The notes: generated from the letters alone by a model not told the origin. DNA of 64,000 nucleotides from RGIG4034 sp045628945 (GCA_045628945.1 JAZQQG010000015.1:1-64000), one strand, 5' to 3'; shown: positions 25,017-32,716, counted from the stretch's first letter. Program-made: numbers and translations.

Positions 25017-26900
25017 CTAACGATGTTCCTTGATTCTTTTTGTTTTCTTACCGGATAAGTTTTTATTCCCGGGTTCCGATTGCTTCTGCTGCATCTTCCT
25101 GGGCGGTATCAAGCATACTTTTTTGTCAAAACCGATGAGGTCGCTACGCCCGCATTTCAGAAGGGCCTCTTTAACCAGGTCGTAATTCTCCGGTTTTCGA
25201 TACTGGATCAGGGCACGTTGCATTGCTTTTTCATGGGGCGTCTTCGTAACGTCAACCGGCTGCATCGTACGCGGATCAAGTCCCGTATAGTACATACAGG
25301 TCGAGATGGTCGACGGGGTCGGATAGAAATCCTGCACCTGCTCCGGCATATATCCCATATCCCGAATGCTCTCCGCAAGTGCAATCGCATCCTCCAGGGT
25401 CGAACCGGGATGCGAGGAAATCAGATAAGGAACAACATACTGATTCAGTCCCAATTGCTGATTTACTTTTTTGAATTCCTCTACAAAACGAGCATATACC
25501 TCGGCCCGTGGTTTTCCCATCAGATCTAAGACATGGTCCGTCACATGCTCCGGTGCCACCCGCAGCTGCCCGCTGATATGATGCTTACACAATTCTCGCA
25601 GGAAGGACTTATCCGGATCCGCGAGAACATAATCGTAACGAATTCCGGAACGGATGAATACTTTTTTGACCCCCGGAACCGCACGCAGAGCCCGCAGAAG
25701 TTTCAGGTAGCCGGTATGATCCACCCGCATATTCTTGCAGGGCTTCGGATAGAGACATTGCTTGTTCGGGCAAGCCCCCTTCTCAAACTGCTTGTCGCAG
25801 GCAGTACGGTAGAAGTTGGCCGTCGGCCCTCCGACATCATAGATATTGCCCTTAAACCCCGGTAGTTTGGTCATCGCCGTCGCTTCACGAACTAGGGATT
25901 CCTCACTTCGGGTCTGCACAATTCGTCCCTGATGAAAGGTTAATGCACAAAAACTGCAGCCGCCGAAGCACCCGCGGTTGCTCGTTAGGGAAAAAGGCAT
26001 GTCACCAAGAGCCGGCACGCCTCCCGCCGCCTTGTAGGACGGGTGATAGGTATTCATATAGGGAAGCTCATAGACGTCATCCAGTTCCTGCGTTGTGAGG
26101 GGCCTGGAGGGCGGGTTCTGTACAATATAACGCTTCTCCCCGTATTTCTCAATCAGAGGCTTCGCAGTCATATAGTCGGTATTTTTATACTGAATCGCAA
26201 AGCTCTCGGCATATTTTACACGGTCGGTCTGAACCTTTTCAAAATCCGGCAGAACGATTCCTCCGAGGCTATCCACCACATCTTGAATGTCCTTTGCCTT
26301 GTAGACGGTTCCTGGAACATAGGTGATATCCTCCACCGCCATTCCGCTGTTTAACGCATCCGCAATGGCAACAACGGAAAGTTCGCCCATTCCGTACATC
26401 AAAAGATCCGCACCGGAGTCCATCAGCACGCTTCGCTTCACCTTATCCGACCAATAGTCGTAATGTGCCATTCTGCGAAGACTGGCCTCAATTCCGCCGA
26501 TGAGAATCGGGCTGTTCTTATAGACGCGTTTAATCAGATTACAATAGACAATGGTCGCATAATCCGGGCGTTTCCCGGCTACCCCACCGGGGGTATAGGC
26601 ATCCTCATGTCGTCTTTTCTTATTTACCGTAAAATGGTTTACCATGGAATCCATATTGCCTGCGGATACCAGGAAGCCCAAACGTGGCTCCCCGAAGGTC
26701 GTAATGCTCTTCTCATCCTTCCAATCCGGCTGTGAGATCATCGCCACCCGATAGCCGTTGGCTTCCAGCACGCGACTCACAATCGCCGGCCCGAAGGTCG
26801 ACTGATCGACATAGGCATCGCCGATGACAAACACGAAGTCCGGGCGATCCCAGCCACGCTTCTTCATATCCTCTTTTGTGATGGGCAAAAAATCCTTCAT
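25017..26900 (-). CDS. ygiQ: YgiQ family radical SAM protein
   Basis: 627 residues, the usual length of YgiQ. N-terminal cobalamin-binding-like domain (DFVFVIGDAYVDQSTFGPAIVSRVLEANG), then a radical SAM core with the 4Fe-4S motif in SNRGCFGGCSFCALTFHQGR (C-x3-C-x2-C) near residue 310, and the family motif FIRSGIRYDYVLAD. A cysteine-rich loop, CDKQFEKGACPNKQCLYPKPC, lies downstream. The reaction is not known. Start at 26900 with GAGGATA as ribosome site. It lies in a minus-strand group with a small membrane protein upstream and an acyltransferase downstream. Confidence 0.93.
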   Translation of the reverse strand: MKDFLPITKEDMKKRGWDRPDFVFVIGDAYVDQSTFGPAIVSRVLEANGYRVAMISQPDWKDEKSITTFGEPRLGFLVSAGNMDSMVNHFTVNKKRRHEDAYTPGGVAGKRPDYATIVYCNLIKRVYKNSPILIGGIEASLRRMAHYDYWSDKVKRSVLMDSGADLLMYGMGELSVVAIADALNSGMAVEDITYVPGTVYKAKDIQDVVDSLGGIVLPDFEKVQTDRVKYAESFAIQYKNTDYMTAKPLIEKYGEKRYIVQNPPSRPLTTQELDDVYELPYMNTYHPSYKAAGGVPALGDMPFSLTSNRGCFGGCSFCALTFHQGRIVQTRSEESLVREATAMTKLPGFKGNIYDVGGPTANFYRTACDKQFEKGACPNKQCLYPKPCKNMRVDHTGYLKLLRALRAVPGVKKVFIRSGIRYDYVLADPDKSFLRELCKHHISGQLRVAPEHVTDHVLDLMGKPRAEVYARFVEEFKKVNQQLGLNQYVVPYLISSHPGSTLEDAIALAESIRDMGYMPEQVQDFYPTPSTISTCMYYTGLDPRTMQPVDVTKTPHEKAMQRALIQYRKPENYDLVKEALLKCGRSDLIGFDKKVCLIPPRKMQQKQSEPGNKNLSGKKTKRIKEHR

Positions 26901-26974
26901 GCGTTATCCTCTACTGTCTCTGTCGTTTCTGTCTTCTCTGCTGTTTCTGTCCGCATAATTTTCTGCGGTCGTTC

Positions 26975-27448
26975 CTATTTCTTCAATGCCAGCTTATGCT
27001 GCAGATGTATTCCGATATGCCCGATTCCGAGAATCGCCACGGAAACAAGCATCAAAATATTGCGCCCATAGATTCCGAGAAATGCAAACGCAAGCACCGG
27101 AAGTGAGGCTCCTGCCACCGGAATCCCGAGAATGGAGCTGTACATATCTTCCAAGGTATGGGCACTTCGAAAATAACGAATCCAATACATCTCATATAAG
27201 AGCATCGCGGCAAACGATATTCCAAGCCAAACGGCCCAGGTGGTCGCCCTCGGATTGAAATCCGTAAAAATCAACACAAGAACACTGGTGGTCGCCTCGC
27301 CGATTCTCTCGAAAACAAGCAGGATACGATTCTCTTTTGTCGCGGATTCCCCATACCCTTCCGGCAAACAGTTCGACCAGAGGATATTCGGAACGAATAG
27401 CATGATCAGATAAATTAGGCCTACATAGGAAAAACCAAAATGAAACAT
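26975..27448 (-). CDS. Conserved multi-pass membrane protein
   Basis: 157 residues with five hydrophobic helices (LIYLIMLFVPNILW; ATTSVLVLIFTDF; AVWLGISFAAMLLYEMYWI; LPVLAFAFLGIYG; ILMLVSVAILGIGHIGIHL). Conserved-looking features are FVPNILWSNCLP near the start and the C-terminal GHIGIHLQHK. I do not recognise a characterised family. AAGGAG precedes the start. Upstream lies the displaced 3' end of an rlmD-type gene (27495-27539). Before the mobile elements arrived, this gene was probably the one following that methyltransferase. Confidence 0.75.
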   Translation of the reverse strand: MFHFGFSYVGLIYLIMLFVPNILWSNCLPEGYGESATKENRILLVFERIGEATTSVLVLIFTDFNPRATTWAVWLGISFAAMLLYEMYWIRYFRSAHTLEDMYSSILGIPVAGASLPVLAFAFLGIYGRNILMLVSVAILGIGHIGIHLQHKLALKK

Positions 27449-27494
27449 AGGATGCTCCTTTATATAGTCACTTTCATTTCAAGCCATTTTTATA

Positions 27495-27539
27495 CTATCT
27501 TACTTCTCTTGGAATTAATACGACTGTCTCCACATGCAT
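27495..27539 (-). pseudogene. Displaced 3' end of the rlmD-type gene (outer copy)
   Basis: Fifteen codons read M-HVETVVLIPREVR-stop, the conserved C-terminus of RlmD/TrmA-type RNA m5U methyltransferases (HVETV plus a short tail). No gene body precedes it; directly upstream is the element-end sequence 27540-27594. The intact gene at 31249 ends HVETVCLLSRKAPV instead. I infer this is the original chromosomal gene end, displaced when elements integrated at the GCATGTGGAGA core. Confidence 0.75.
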
Positions 27540-27594
27540 TGAAATTTTAGTCCGCATTAACATTCGCGCACGTGTTTTTAGATTTTCACCCCCC
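27540..27594 (-). repeat. Element end A (right-end type)
   Basis: On the minus strand: GGGGGG-TGAAAA, then 11 nt, then GTGCGCGAATGTTAATGCG and ACTAAAATTTCAA, running straight into the displaced rlmD codons. From GTGCGC to the core it is the same as end C (29324-29386) except for two bases. Confidence 0.75.
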
Positions 27595-27653
27595 TGTTTT
27601 TAGGGCAGTAATATGGCAACTTCGACCACTCCAGTTTGGGCGAACATTATGCG

Positions 27654-28499
27654 CTATTTCTTCTCTATTCCCGGAAGATTACTCAATTCCAAACTACTAA
27701 GCGTTGTCATCTGCTGAACTGCTAATTCGTGTAACAACTGCATTCTTTCAGCCTGACTTTTTCCTTGCTTGATTAAAATAGCATTATAACTTTCCATATT
27801 TGATAGCACTAATAACTGATATATTGACGCTACATCTCTGATGTTTCCTTTTTCATTTGGATTACTGTCACGCCACTCTTTTGCGGTCTTACCAAATAGT
27901 ACTGTATTAAGTAAATCCGCTTCACTTGCATAAGTATATGATATCTGCTGTGGTGTAAGTATTGGCGGAATCAAATTCTCTTTAATAGCATCGGTATGCA
28001 CTCTGTAATTCAATTTTGAAATTTCACGATTAAGATTCCAACCTAAAGACAATCTAGCATTTTCGCCTTCTTTCAGACGTTGATAGTCTTCAATTATATA
28101 TAACTTAAATTCTGGTGAAATCCATGATGCAAATTCAAATGCTATATCCTTATGGGCATAAGTAGCTGCATATCTACCACCTTTTGTAACAATCCCTATT
28201 GCGTTTGTCGATTCAACCCATCTTTTAGGTGTTAAAACAAAACTATTTGTTCCTGCTTCACTTTTAATTGCCTCGAATTCGATACAATTAAAATTAGGAT
28301 TATGAATAGATTCCCATAAGCCAACAAAAGCCACAGTGCTTTTATTGCGCAACCAGTTCTGAATTACATATCCCGGATATTCACCTTCTCTCTTTTTTGC
28401 TATATCCGTCAACGATATATAATCATTTTGCAAATCTTCTGAATACACGCTAATATCAATTCCATTTGCATGAATTGTATCTTTAATTATCTTCGCCAT
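27654..28499 (-). CDS. KilA-N domain protein
   Basis: 281 residues. Residues about 20-140 form a KilA-N domain: YISLTDIAKKREGEYPGYVIQNWLRN, a variable middle, then GGRYAATYAHKDIAFEFASWISPEFKLYIIEDYQRLKE. The family occurs in phage and mobile DNA and binds nucleic acid. The C-terminal part (160-281) is helical with FGKTAKEWRDSNPNEKGNIRDVAS, seen in bacterial KilA-N proteins sometimes annotated as DNA-binding or virulence-associated. GGAGGAG precedes the ATG; the HTH frame upstream overlaps its first 17 bases. The gene is A+T-rich compared with neighbours and lies inside an integrated element. Confidence 0.85.
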   Translation of the reverse strand: MAKIIKDTIHANGIDISVYSEDLQNDYISLTDIAKKREGEYPGYVIQNWLRNKSTVAFVGLWESIHNPNFNCIEFEAIKSEAGTNSFVLTPKRWVESTNAIGIVTKGGRYAATYAHKDIAFEFASWISPEFKLYIIEDYQRLKEGENARLSLGWNLNREISKLNYRVHTDAIKENLIPPILTPQQISYTYASEADLLNTVLFGKTAKEWRDSNPNEKGNIRDVASIYQLLVLSNMESYNAILIKQGKSQAERMQLLHELAVQQMTTLSSLELSNLPGIEKK

Positions 28500-28698
28500 G
28501 CTTCTCCTCCTTTTTCTTCACCATATTTTCCATTCGAATATAATATGCTAAAAGCCTGAGGACATAGTCTGGGGCATTGCGAGTTCCTCTTTCCCATTCT
28601 GTAACTGTTCTGTATGGAATATCAAAACATTCACAAAACTCTTTACGATTCATGCCTGTTGATTCACGAAGCTTTTTTAGTGAGGTAACTCCATCTCG
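28483..28698 (-). pseudogene. XRE-like HTH frame without a proper start
   Basis: This open frame reads SLKKLRESTGMNRKEFCECF, IPYRTVTEWERGTR and APDYVLRLLAYYIRMEN, a clear short HTH domain of the kind found in small Lachnospiraceae regulators. The first helix overlaps the last codons of the GNAT gene in another frame. The only in-frame ATG (28653) would cut off helix 1, and a stop (28699-28701) closes the frame upstream. It ends 17 bp inside the KilA-N gene. Either it is a decayed gene, its 5' end lost where the GNAT gene was joined, or it is made by frameshifting from the GNAT frame. Confidence 0.6.
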
Positions 28699-29141
28699 TC
28701 ATTCATCTTTACAAATCCAAATTTTTCATATAAAGGCTTGCCCATATCTGTTGCTTCAAGTGAAATCGCGTGGACTCCTTTTTTCTTTGCATCATCAACT
28801 AATAGACCAAGCACTTTAATTGCAATTCCATTCCTTCGATATTCTGGGTTTGTATACATATTCATAATGTATGCTTTATATCCACTCGGATTATGATATG
28901 TAGGCATCACCTGAAAATAGCTCACACCACCTGCACCAACAAATTTTTCTCCATCGAACACAAGATAAGCAGTATGGGTTTCATTTTGTAATGCAGTTTT
29001 ATAATATTCGTAAGAAGTCTTCTCAACCTCTTTCATATCAACATCATCTGACAATTTATTGGCTGCTCGAAGTACTTCTATTCTTGTCTTCGTTAAAATT
29101 TCTATATCACCGATTGTTGCTTTTTTATATTTCAAATTCAT
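28677..29141 (-). CDS. GNAT family N-acetyltransferase
   Basis: 154 residues covering one acetyltransferase domain: KATIGDIEILTKTRIEVLR at the start, HTAYLVFDGEKFVGAGGVSYFQV (beta 2-4), YIMNMYTNPEYRRNGIAIKVLGLLVDDAKKKG with the acetyl-CoA motif R-R-N-G-I-A, then ISLEATDMGKPLYEKFGFVKM. Substrate unknown; aminoglycoside, peptide or small-molecule acetylation are all possible. AGGGTG precedes the start. It is the first cargo gene of the inner-left element and lies 17 bp after element end B. A+T-rich codon use agrees with transfer. Confidence 0.88.
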   Translation of the reverse strand: MNLKYKKATIGDIEILTKTRIEVLRAANKLSDDVDMKEVEKTSYEYYKTALQNETHTAYLVFDGEKFVGAGGVSYFQVMPTYHNPSGYKAYIMNMYTNPEYRRNGIAIKVLGLLVDDAKKKGVHAISLEATDMGKPLYEKFGFVKMNDEMELPH

Positions 29142-29158
29142 TTTATTTCACCCTGCTC

Positions 29159-29204
29159 TTATACTATTCGCGCACGTCATAGGTGCATCAATTTTTTACC
29201 CCCC
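29159..29204 (-). repeat. Element end B (left-end type)
   Basis: On the minus strand: GGGGGGTAAAAA, 17 nt, then GTGCGCGAATAGTATA, placed just before the GNAT gene. The two blocks match those in D (30974-31047). The second block differs from A and C after GTGCGCGAAT. Confidence 0.7.
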
Positions 29205-29281
29205 TGCGTTTTTGCTCACATTTTTATCAAATAAAAACACAGTCACATATTTTTTTAAAGAGCCCTAAAACCCGCATAAAA

Positions 29282-29323
29282 TCAAGGTTTTCGGCTGAGC
29301 AAGCAAACACTCTCCACATGCAT
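29282..29323 (-). pseudogene. Displaced 3' end of the rlmD-type gene (inner copy)
   Basis: Fourteen codons read M-HVESVCLLSRKP-stop, again the C-terminus of an RlmD/TrmA-type methyltransferase with no gene body. VCLLSRK matches the tail of the intact gene (VCLLSRKAPV) better than the outer copy (VVLIPREVR) does. Most likely this was the replacement 3' end brought by the first element and displaced when the second one integrated. Confidence 0.75.
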
Positions 29324-29386
29324 TGAAACTTTAGTTCGCATTAACATTCGCGCACATGATACTGATTTTTGCATTTTTTACCCCCC
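29324..29386 (-). repeat. Element end C (right-end type)
   Basis: On the minus strand: GGGGGGTAAAAA, 19 nt, GTGCGCGAATGTTAATGCG, ACTAAAGTTTCAA and then the rlmD core TGCATGTGGAGA. It is almost identical to end A from GTGCGC onward. Confidence 0.75.
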
Positions 29387-29510
29387 GTAAAAATATGACC
29401 GTCTCGATATCCTATGCACGCGCAAACATTTTTCGATTATTCGGATTGACATCGAAGTAGTTTTATTATAAGATTGTAGGCAAGAAATGAGTTTTACAAC
29501 CGTACAGTTT

Positions 29511-30374
29511 TTACTCAAGCGGCTCACTCGTTTCTTTTTTTATTCTCAAAATATCATACAAATAAAGCTTCCCATCCTGAGCATGTCTTATTACAAGTCT
29601 TCCCTTGAAAATATTGTATCCTGCCAACTCACCATCATTATCATACTTTGGAACAGCAAACCTAGTATCATAACGATACCATCCATATTTAGCTTTACTA
29701 TTATGCTTATCTTTATGATTTTCAGTAAATGCTTTATTGGATGCAATTTGAATTAATTCTTTAATTGCACTAGATGCATTTGCCTTCGCATATTCATTGG
29801 GACCTCTTAGAACCTTGGTATCTTTTGAATGTGCATACTCATCTGGAAAATCACTTCCAATATAAACCATCTCATTTGTATCTAGAATCTCAGCACAATC
29901 TCCTATATACTCTTTTAAATAATTCTCTACAGTATTCCAATCAACCTTTTTGCATCGCTTAAATCTAAGATCATTTATTACAACTACCTTATTTCCATCT
30001 GCATCTGCAATAATAGATACATTTCCATTTGGTACTTTGATATGCTCTTTCAATATCCATTGTTCTAAATAGCTCAATATTCTTCTTTTTGTTTCAATGG
30101 ACGATAGCTGAATTGTTTCGATCATTATTTGATCCTCGGTAATACAAGCTGCAGTCAAAACCTCATTTTCCCTATCTTCCTCATCACAAAGCAAATCCAC
30201 AAGTGACATATCAAGTGCCTTACAAATGGCTACCAATTTATCTGCCTGTGGATTAATCTTTTTCTTACGCCAGTCACTTATGGTGCTGGTGGCAATACCT
30301 GTTTTACGTGACAATTCAATCTGGCTCATATGTAATTCTTCGAGTCTTGCAAAGATTTTTTCATATATATTCAT
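29511..30374 (-). CDS. XRE regulator fused to a BECR-nuclease-like (LPD3-type) domain
   Basis: 287 residues. ATG 30374 is chosen because AAAGGA lies 9 nt before it. Residues 1-65 are an XRE HTH (LEELHMSQIELSRKTGIATS, then TISDWRKKKINPQADKLVAI). The C-terminal 150 residues end in KYGWYRYDTRFAVPKYDNDG, GYNIFKGRLVIRHAQDGKLY and LYDILRIKKETSEPLE, which I recognise as the LPD3-type barnase/EndoU/colicin-like (BECR) fold found in polyvalent proteins of phages and conjugative elements. A repressor fused to a toxin-like nuclease fold is unusual. Nuclease activity is not shown by the sequence. A palindrome (30400-30413) at its promoter suggests autoregulation. It lies in the right-hand rlmD-associated element. 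Confidence 0.75.
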   Translation of the reverse strand: MNIYEKIFARLEELHMSQIELSRKTGIATSTISDWRKKKINPQADKLVAICKALDMSLVDLLCDEEDRENEVLTAACITEDQIMIETIQLSSIETKRRILSYLEQWILKEHIKVPNGNVSIIADADGNKVVVINDLRFKRCKKVDWNTVENYLKEYIGDCAEILDTNEMVYIGSDFPDEYAHSKDTKVLRGPNEYAKANASSAIKELIQIASNKAFTENHKDKHNSKAKYGWYRYDTRFAVPKYDNDGELAGYNIFKGRLVIRHAQDGKLYLYDILRIKKETSEPLE

Positions 30375-30399
30375 GTCACAATATCCTTTCATATTCTTT

Positions 30400-30443
30400 T
30401 CCGATTTTTCGGATATTGTATCATGTCAATATTTCTTTTACAA
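30400..30443 (-). promoter_or_regulatory. Promoter and palindromic operator of the XRE fusion gene
   Basis: TTGTAA (30438-30443, overlapping the NUDIX stop), a 17-bp spacer and TACAAT (30415-30420). Directly downstream is the inverted repeat TCCGA-TTTT-TCGGA (30400-30413), placed where a bound repressor would block transcription start. Binding by the encoded HTH protein is inference. Confidence 0.6.
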
Positions 30444-30956
30444 GTAATCTTTAATCAGCTCTAAAACTTTCTTTTCTCTTTGTATCATAATTTCATTAAA
30501 AAATTCATCCGTTTTATATTCAGAATTAACCTTAATTGCTTCATCTATATCTACATACCGCAAAGTAAATTCTGCTTCTTTCTCATAATCATCCAAATTC
30601 TGATCAACAACACTTTCCTCACATTCGCACCAGAAATAATAATTTTCCTGTTCAAAAATAGTATTATCTGTATAATTACTTTTCTGTCTTCGCATCACAC
30701 TTCCAAATTCGGAGATTGATTCCGGTTTTACAATCAAACCAACTTCTTCTTTTACCTCTCTTGCTAAGGCAACTACCATATCCTCATCATCTTTTATTCC
30801 ACCACCTGGAAATTTGTAATACTTTTCATTAACGCTATATACAAGTGCAATAATATTATTTTTAATAATGATTGCCCTAGCCGAAGGTCGTCTAAATACT
30901 GAATCATTAGGATTATAATCTTTTAAATCTATTGAAAATAATTCTTTCAATATCAT
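30438..30956 (-). CDS. NUDIX hydrolase
   Basis: 172 residues from ATG 30956 (ribosome site AAAGGGG is close; a TTG two codons later is an alternative). The complete Nudix box is GGIKDDEDMVVALAREVKEEVG, giving the pattern G-x5-E-x7-R-E-V-x-E-E-x-G, at about residues 55-78. These enzymes cleave nucleoside diphosphates linked to another group; the substrate is not predictable. Strong A+T bias and position inside the rlmD-associated element suggest acquisition. Its stop codon overlaps the -35 of the next gene. Element end D lies directly upstream. Confidence 0.88.
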   Translation of the reverse strand: MILKELFSIDLKDYNPNDSVFRRPSARAIIIKNNIIALVYSVNEKYYKFPGGGIKDDEDMVVALAREVKEEVGLIVKPESISEFGSVMRRQKSNYTDNTIFEQENYYFWCECEESVVDQNLDDYEKEAEFTLRYVDIDEAIKVNSEYKTDEFFNEIMIQREKKVLELIKDYL

Positions 30957-30973
30957 TTCCCCTTTCTTCAATC

Positions 30974-31047
30974 ATATACTATTAGCGCACGACCTATGCC
31001 CACACTATTCGGGTGCACGTCTTTGTTGCCACAAATTTTTACCCCCC
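30974..31047 (-). repeat. Element end D (left-end type, duplicated block)
   Basis: On the minus strand: GGGGGGTAAAAA, 17 nt, a degenerate GTGCACCCGAATAGTGT, then a second block GTGCGCTAATAGTATA just before the NUDIX gene. The 17-nt spacing to the first block equals that in B. The 200 bp between this and the end of rlmD hold no gene I can support. Confidence 0.65.
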
Positions 31048-31248
31048 TCTTTAAAATCGGAGTTTTATATACATTTTTCCCTGCTATCTCGTTGCACGCA
31101 ACTCGATGTCGCGGCATTCGACAAATATCTAGATACACATAGTTCAGCAATTGTGCAAGCACAAGCTGTCCTCTGTGTATCCGTCTACTTTCCTCATTGC
31201 TCGCGCAAAACACAGGTACATATTCGCAGAAAAAGCCATGAAACCCTC

Positions 31249-32649
31249 TTAAACTGGGGCTTTGCGCGATAGTAAGCAAACCGTCTCCACATGCACGGTT
31301 CCGGGGAAAAGATCTACCAGGCAGGCACGCTCCACATAATACCCGTACTGCTTTGCTTCTTCAATATCTCTTGCGAGACTGGTCGGTTTACAGGAGATAT
31401 AGACAATCTTCGGCACCCCATAGCTCAGTATCTTTCCAAGTGCCTTCGGATGGATTCCGTCGCGGGGAGGGTCTAAGATGATATAATCCGGCTTCTCCTC
31501 AATATCATCCAATGCTTTCAGAACATCTGCCGTCAGGAACTCACAATTGGATATCCCGTTTCGCTTCGCATTCTCAGCTGCCGCATCAACCGCTTCTGCA
31601 ACAATCTCTACGCCGATGGCCTTTCCTACGCTGGGTGCCATAAGCTGTGTAATGGTTCCGGTTCCGCTATAGAGATCATAGAGCACCGTATTCTCTTTTG
31701 ACGTAGAACCTAAGTATTCACGGGCAGTCAGATACAACTCTTCCGCAGCAGGAGAGTTGTTCTGAAAAAAAGAAAACTCTGAAATTTTGAATCGTAATCC
31801 CAATAACTCTTCTTCAAACCAGTCCCGACCGTACAGGATATCGGTTCGATCGCTCTGCACTACATCGGCAAGCGAATCGTTGACGGTATGAAGGATTCCG
31901 GCAAAATTGATGTTATGTAAACCAAGCAGAACATCAACATAATTTTTCAGCATTCTCTGTTCTTCTGCGGAATCCACCTGCGTAGACGTAACCAGTGCCA
32001 CCAATACCTCACCGGTCTTATGCGCCTTACGCACCAGGAGGTGTCGAAGGTATCCTTCATGTCGCATACGATGGAAATATTTCACCGGTTGTTCTCGCCA
32101 GAAATCTCTGGTGGCACGAAGAATCCGACGATAGTCTTCATCCATAATGACGCAATCGGTTACCGGGACAATATCATACATGCTTCCAAGCTTATGCATG
32201 CCCAATTCCAACGGGCCACCCATATAGGCATCGCCGAAGGTAAACTCCATCTTATTGCGATAGCCGTCCACAATCGGGCTCCCCTTAATTCCATCAAATA
32301 TATACTCTCCCTTAATGGCAGAGTCAAGCAAAGACCGCACCTGTTTCTCTTTGATTCGCAACTGCTCCTCATAGGGAAGTGTCTGATAATTACAACCACC
32401 GCATTGTTCACAGTGGGGGCATCTTGCAGGGATCTCCGTCGGTGCCGGTTCCAGCACGGCTAAGAGTCTGCCTTCGGGAGAGCCGTTTCTTTTCTTCGTG
32501 ATACGAATTCGCACCTTCTGTCCGGGAAGACAGTTCTTAACCTGTGCGAACACTTCTCCCTCTTCATCCTCTGTCACAAGACGAACAATTCCACGATTCG
32601 GGAACCGAAGTTCCTCTACGATTCCATCATATTCCTGACCTTTACGCAT
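31249..32649 (-). CDS. rlmD: 23S rRNA (uracil-5-)-methyltransferase, RlmD/TrmA family
   Basis: 466 residues. ATG 32649 has GAGG 5 nt upstream; an earlier in-frame ATG lies inside a terminator hairpin. Order: TRAM RNA-binding domain (about 8-65), a 4Fe-4S cysteine cluster CPHCEQCGGCNYQ (about 75-88), the insertion domain, and a Rossmann domain with SAM motif VLYDLYSGTGTITQLMA, IILDPPRDGIHPKAL, catalytic Cys in KIVYISCKPTSLARD, and the C-terminal HVETVCLLSR. It methylates U to m5U in 23S rRNA (RlmD/RlmCD-like; U1939 or U747 cannot be told apart). Its 3' end is an integration site: the last ten codons were supplied by an element, and two displaced copies lie downstream. Confidence 0.9.
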   Translation of the reverse strand: MRKGQEYDGIVEELRFPNRGIVRLVTEDEEGEVFAQVKNCLPGQKVRIRITKKRNGSPEGRLLAVLEPAPTEIPARCPHCEQCGGCNYQTLPYEEQLRIKEKQVRSLLDSAIKGEYIFDGIKGSPIVDGYRNKMEFTFGDAYMGGPLELGMHKLGSMYDIVPVTDCVIMDEDYRRILRATRDFWREQPVKYFHRMRHEGYLRHLLVRKAHKTGEVLVALVTSTQVDSAEEQRMLKNYVDVLLGLHNINFAGILHTVNDSLADVVQSDRTDILYGRDWFEEELLGLRFKISEFSFFQNNSPAAEELYLTAREYLGSTSKENTVLYDLYSGTGTITQLMAPSVGKAIGVEIVAEAVDAAAENAKRNGISNCEFLTADVLKALDDIEEKPDYIILDPPRDGIHPKALGKILSYGVPKIVYISCKPTSLARDIEEAKQYGYYVERACLVDLFPGTVHVETVCLLSRKAPV

Positions 32650-32663
32650 ACTATCCTCGAAAT

Positions 32664-32698
32664 CTAAAAAAGACCGCATAAGGAGTCCTTACGCGGTC
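32664..32698 (-). terminator. Terminator of the small membrane protein gene
   Basis: GACCGC-x-TAAGGA pairs with TCCTTA-x-GCGGTC (32672-32698), followed on the minus strand by TTTTTT. It lies between the small acidic membrane protein gene and rlmD. Confidence 0.85.
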
Positions 32699-32716
32699 CA
32701 TATACTTATTCCTTAA

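Noticed and set aside
29142..29158. Strong promoter between boundary B and the GNAT gene
   Set aside because: TTGATG and AATAGT or TAGTAT can be spaced 17-19 bp apart but only by choosing weak boxes; not convincing enough to list.
27449..31248. Integrase, relaxase or transposase inside the rlmD-associated elements
   Set aside because: All frames of useful length were read; only NUDIX, XRE fusion, GNAT, HTH and KilA-N proteins are present.
30968..31279. 103-codon minus-strand frame between rlmD and NUDIX
   Set aside because: It begins inside the rlmD coding region in another frame, has no ribosome site, shows no recognisable domain and runs through the element boundary repeat.
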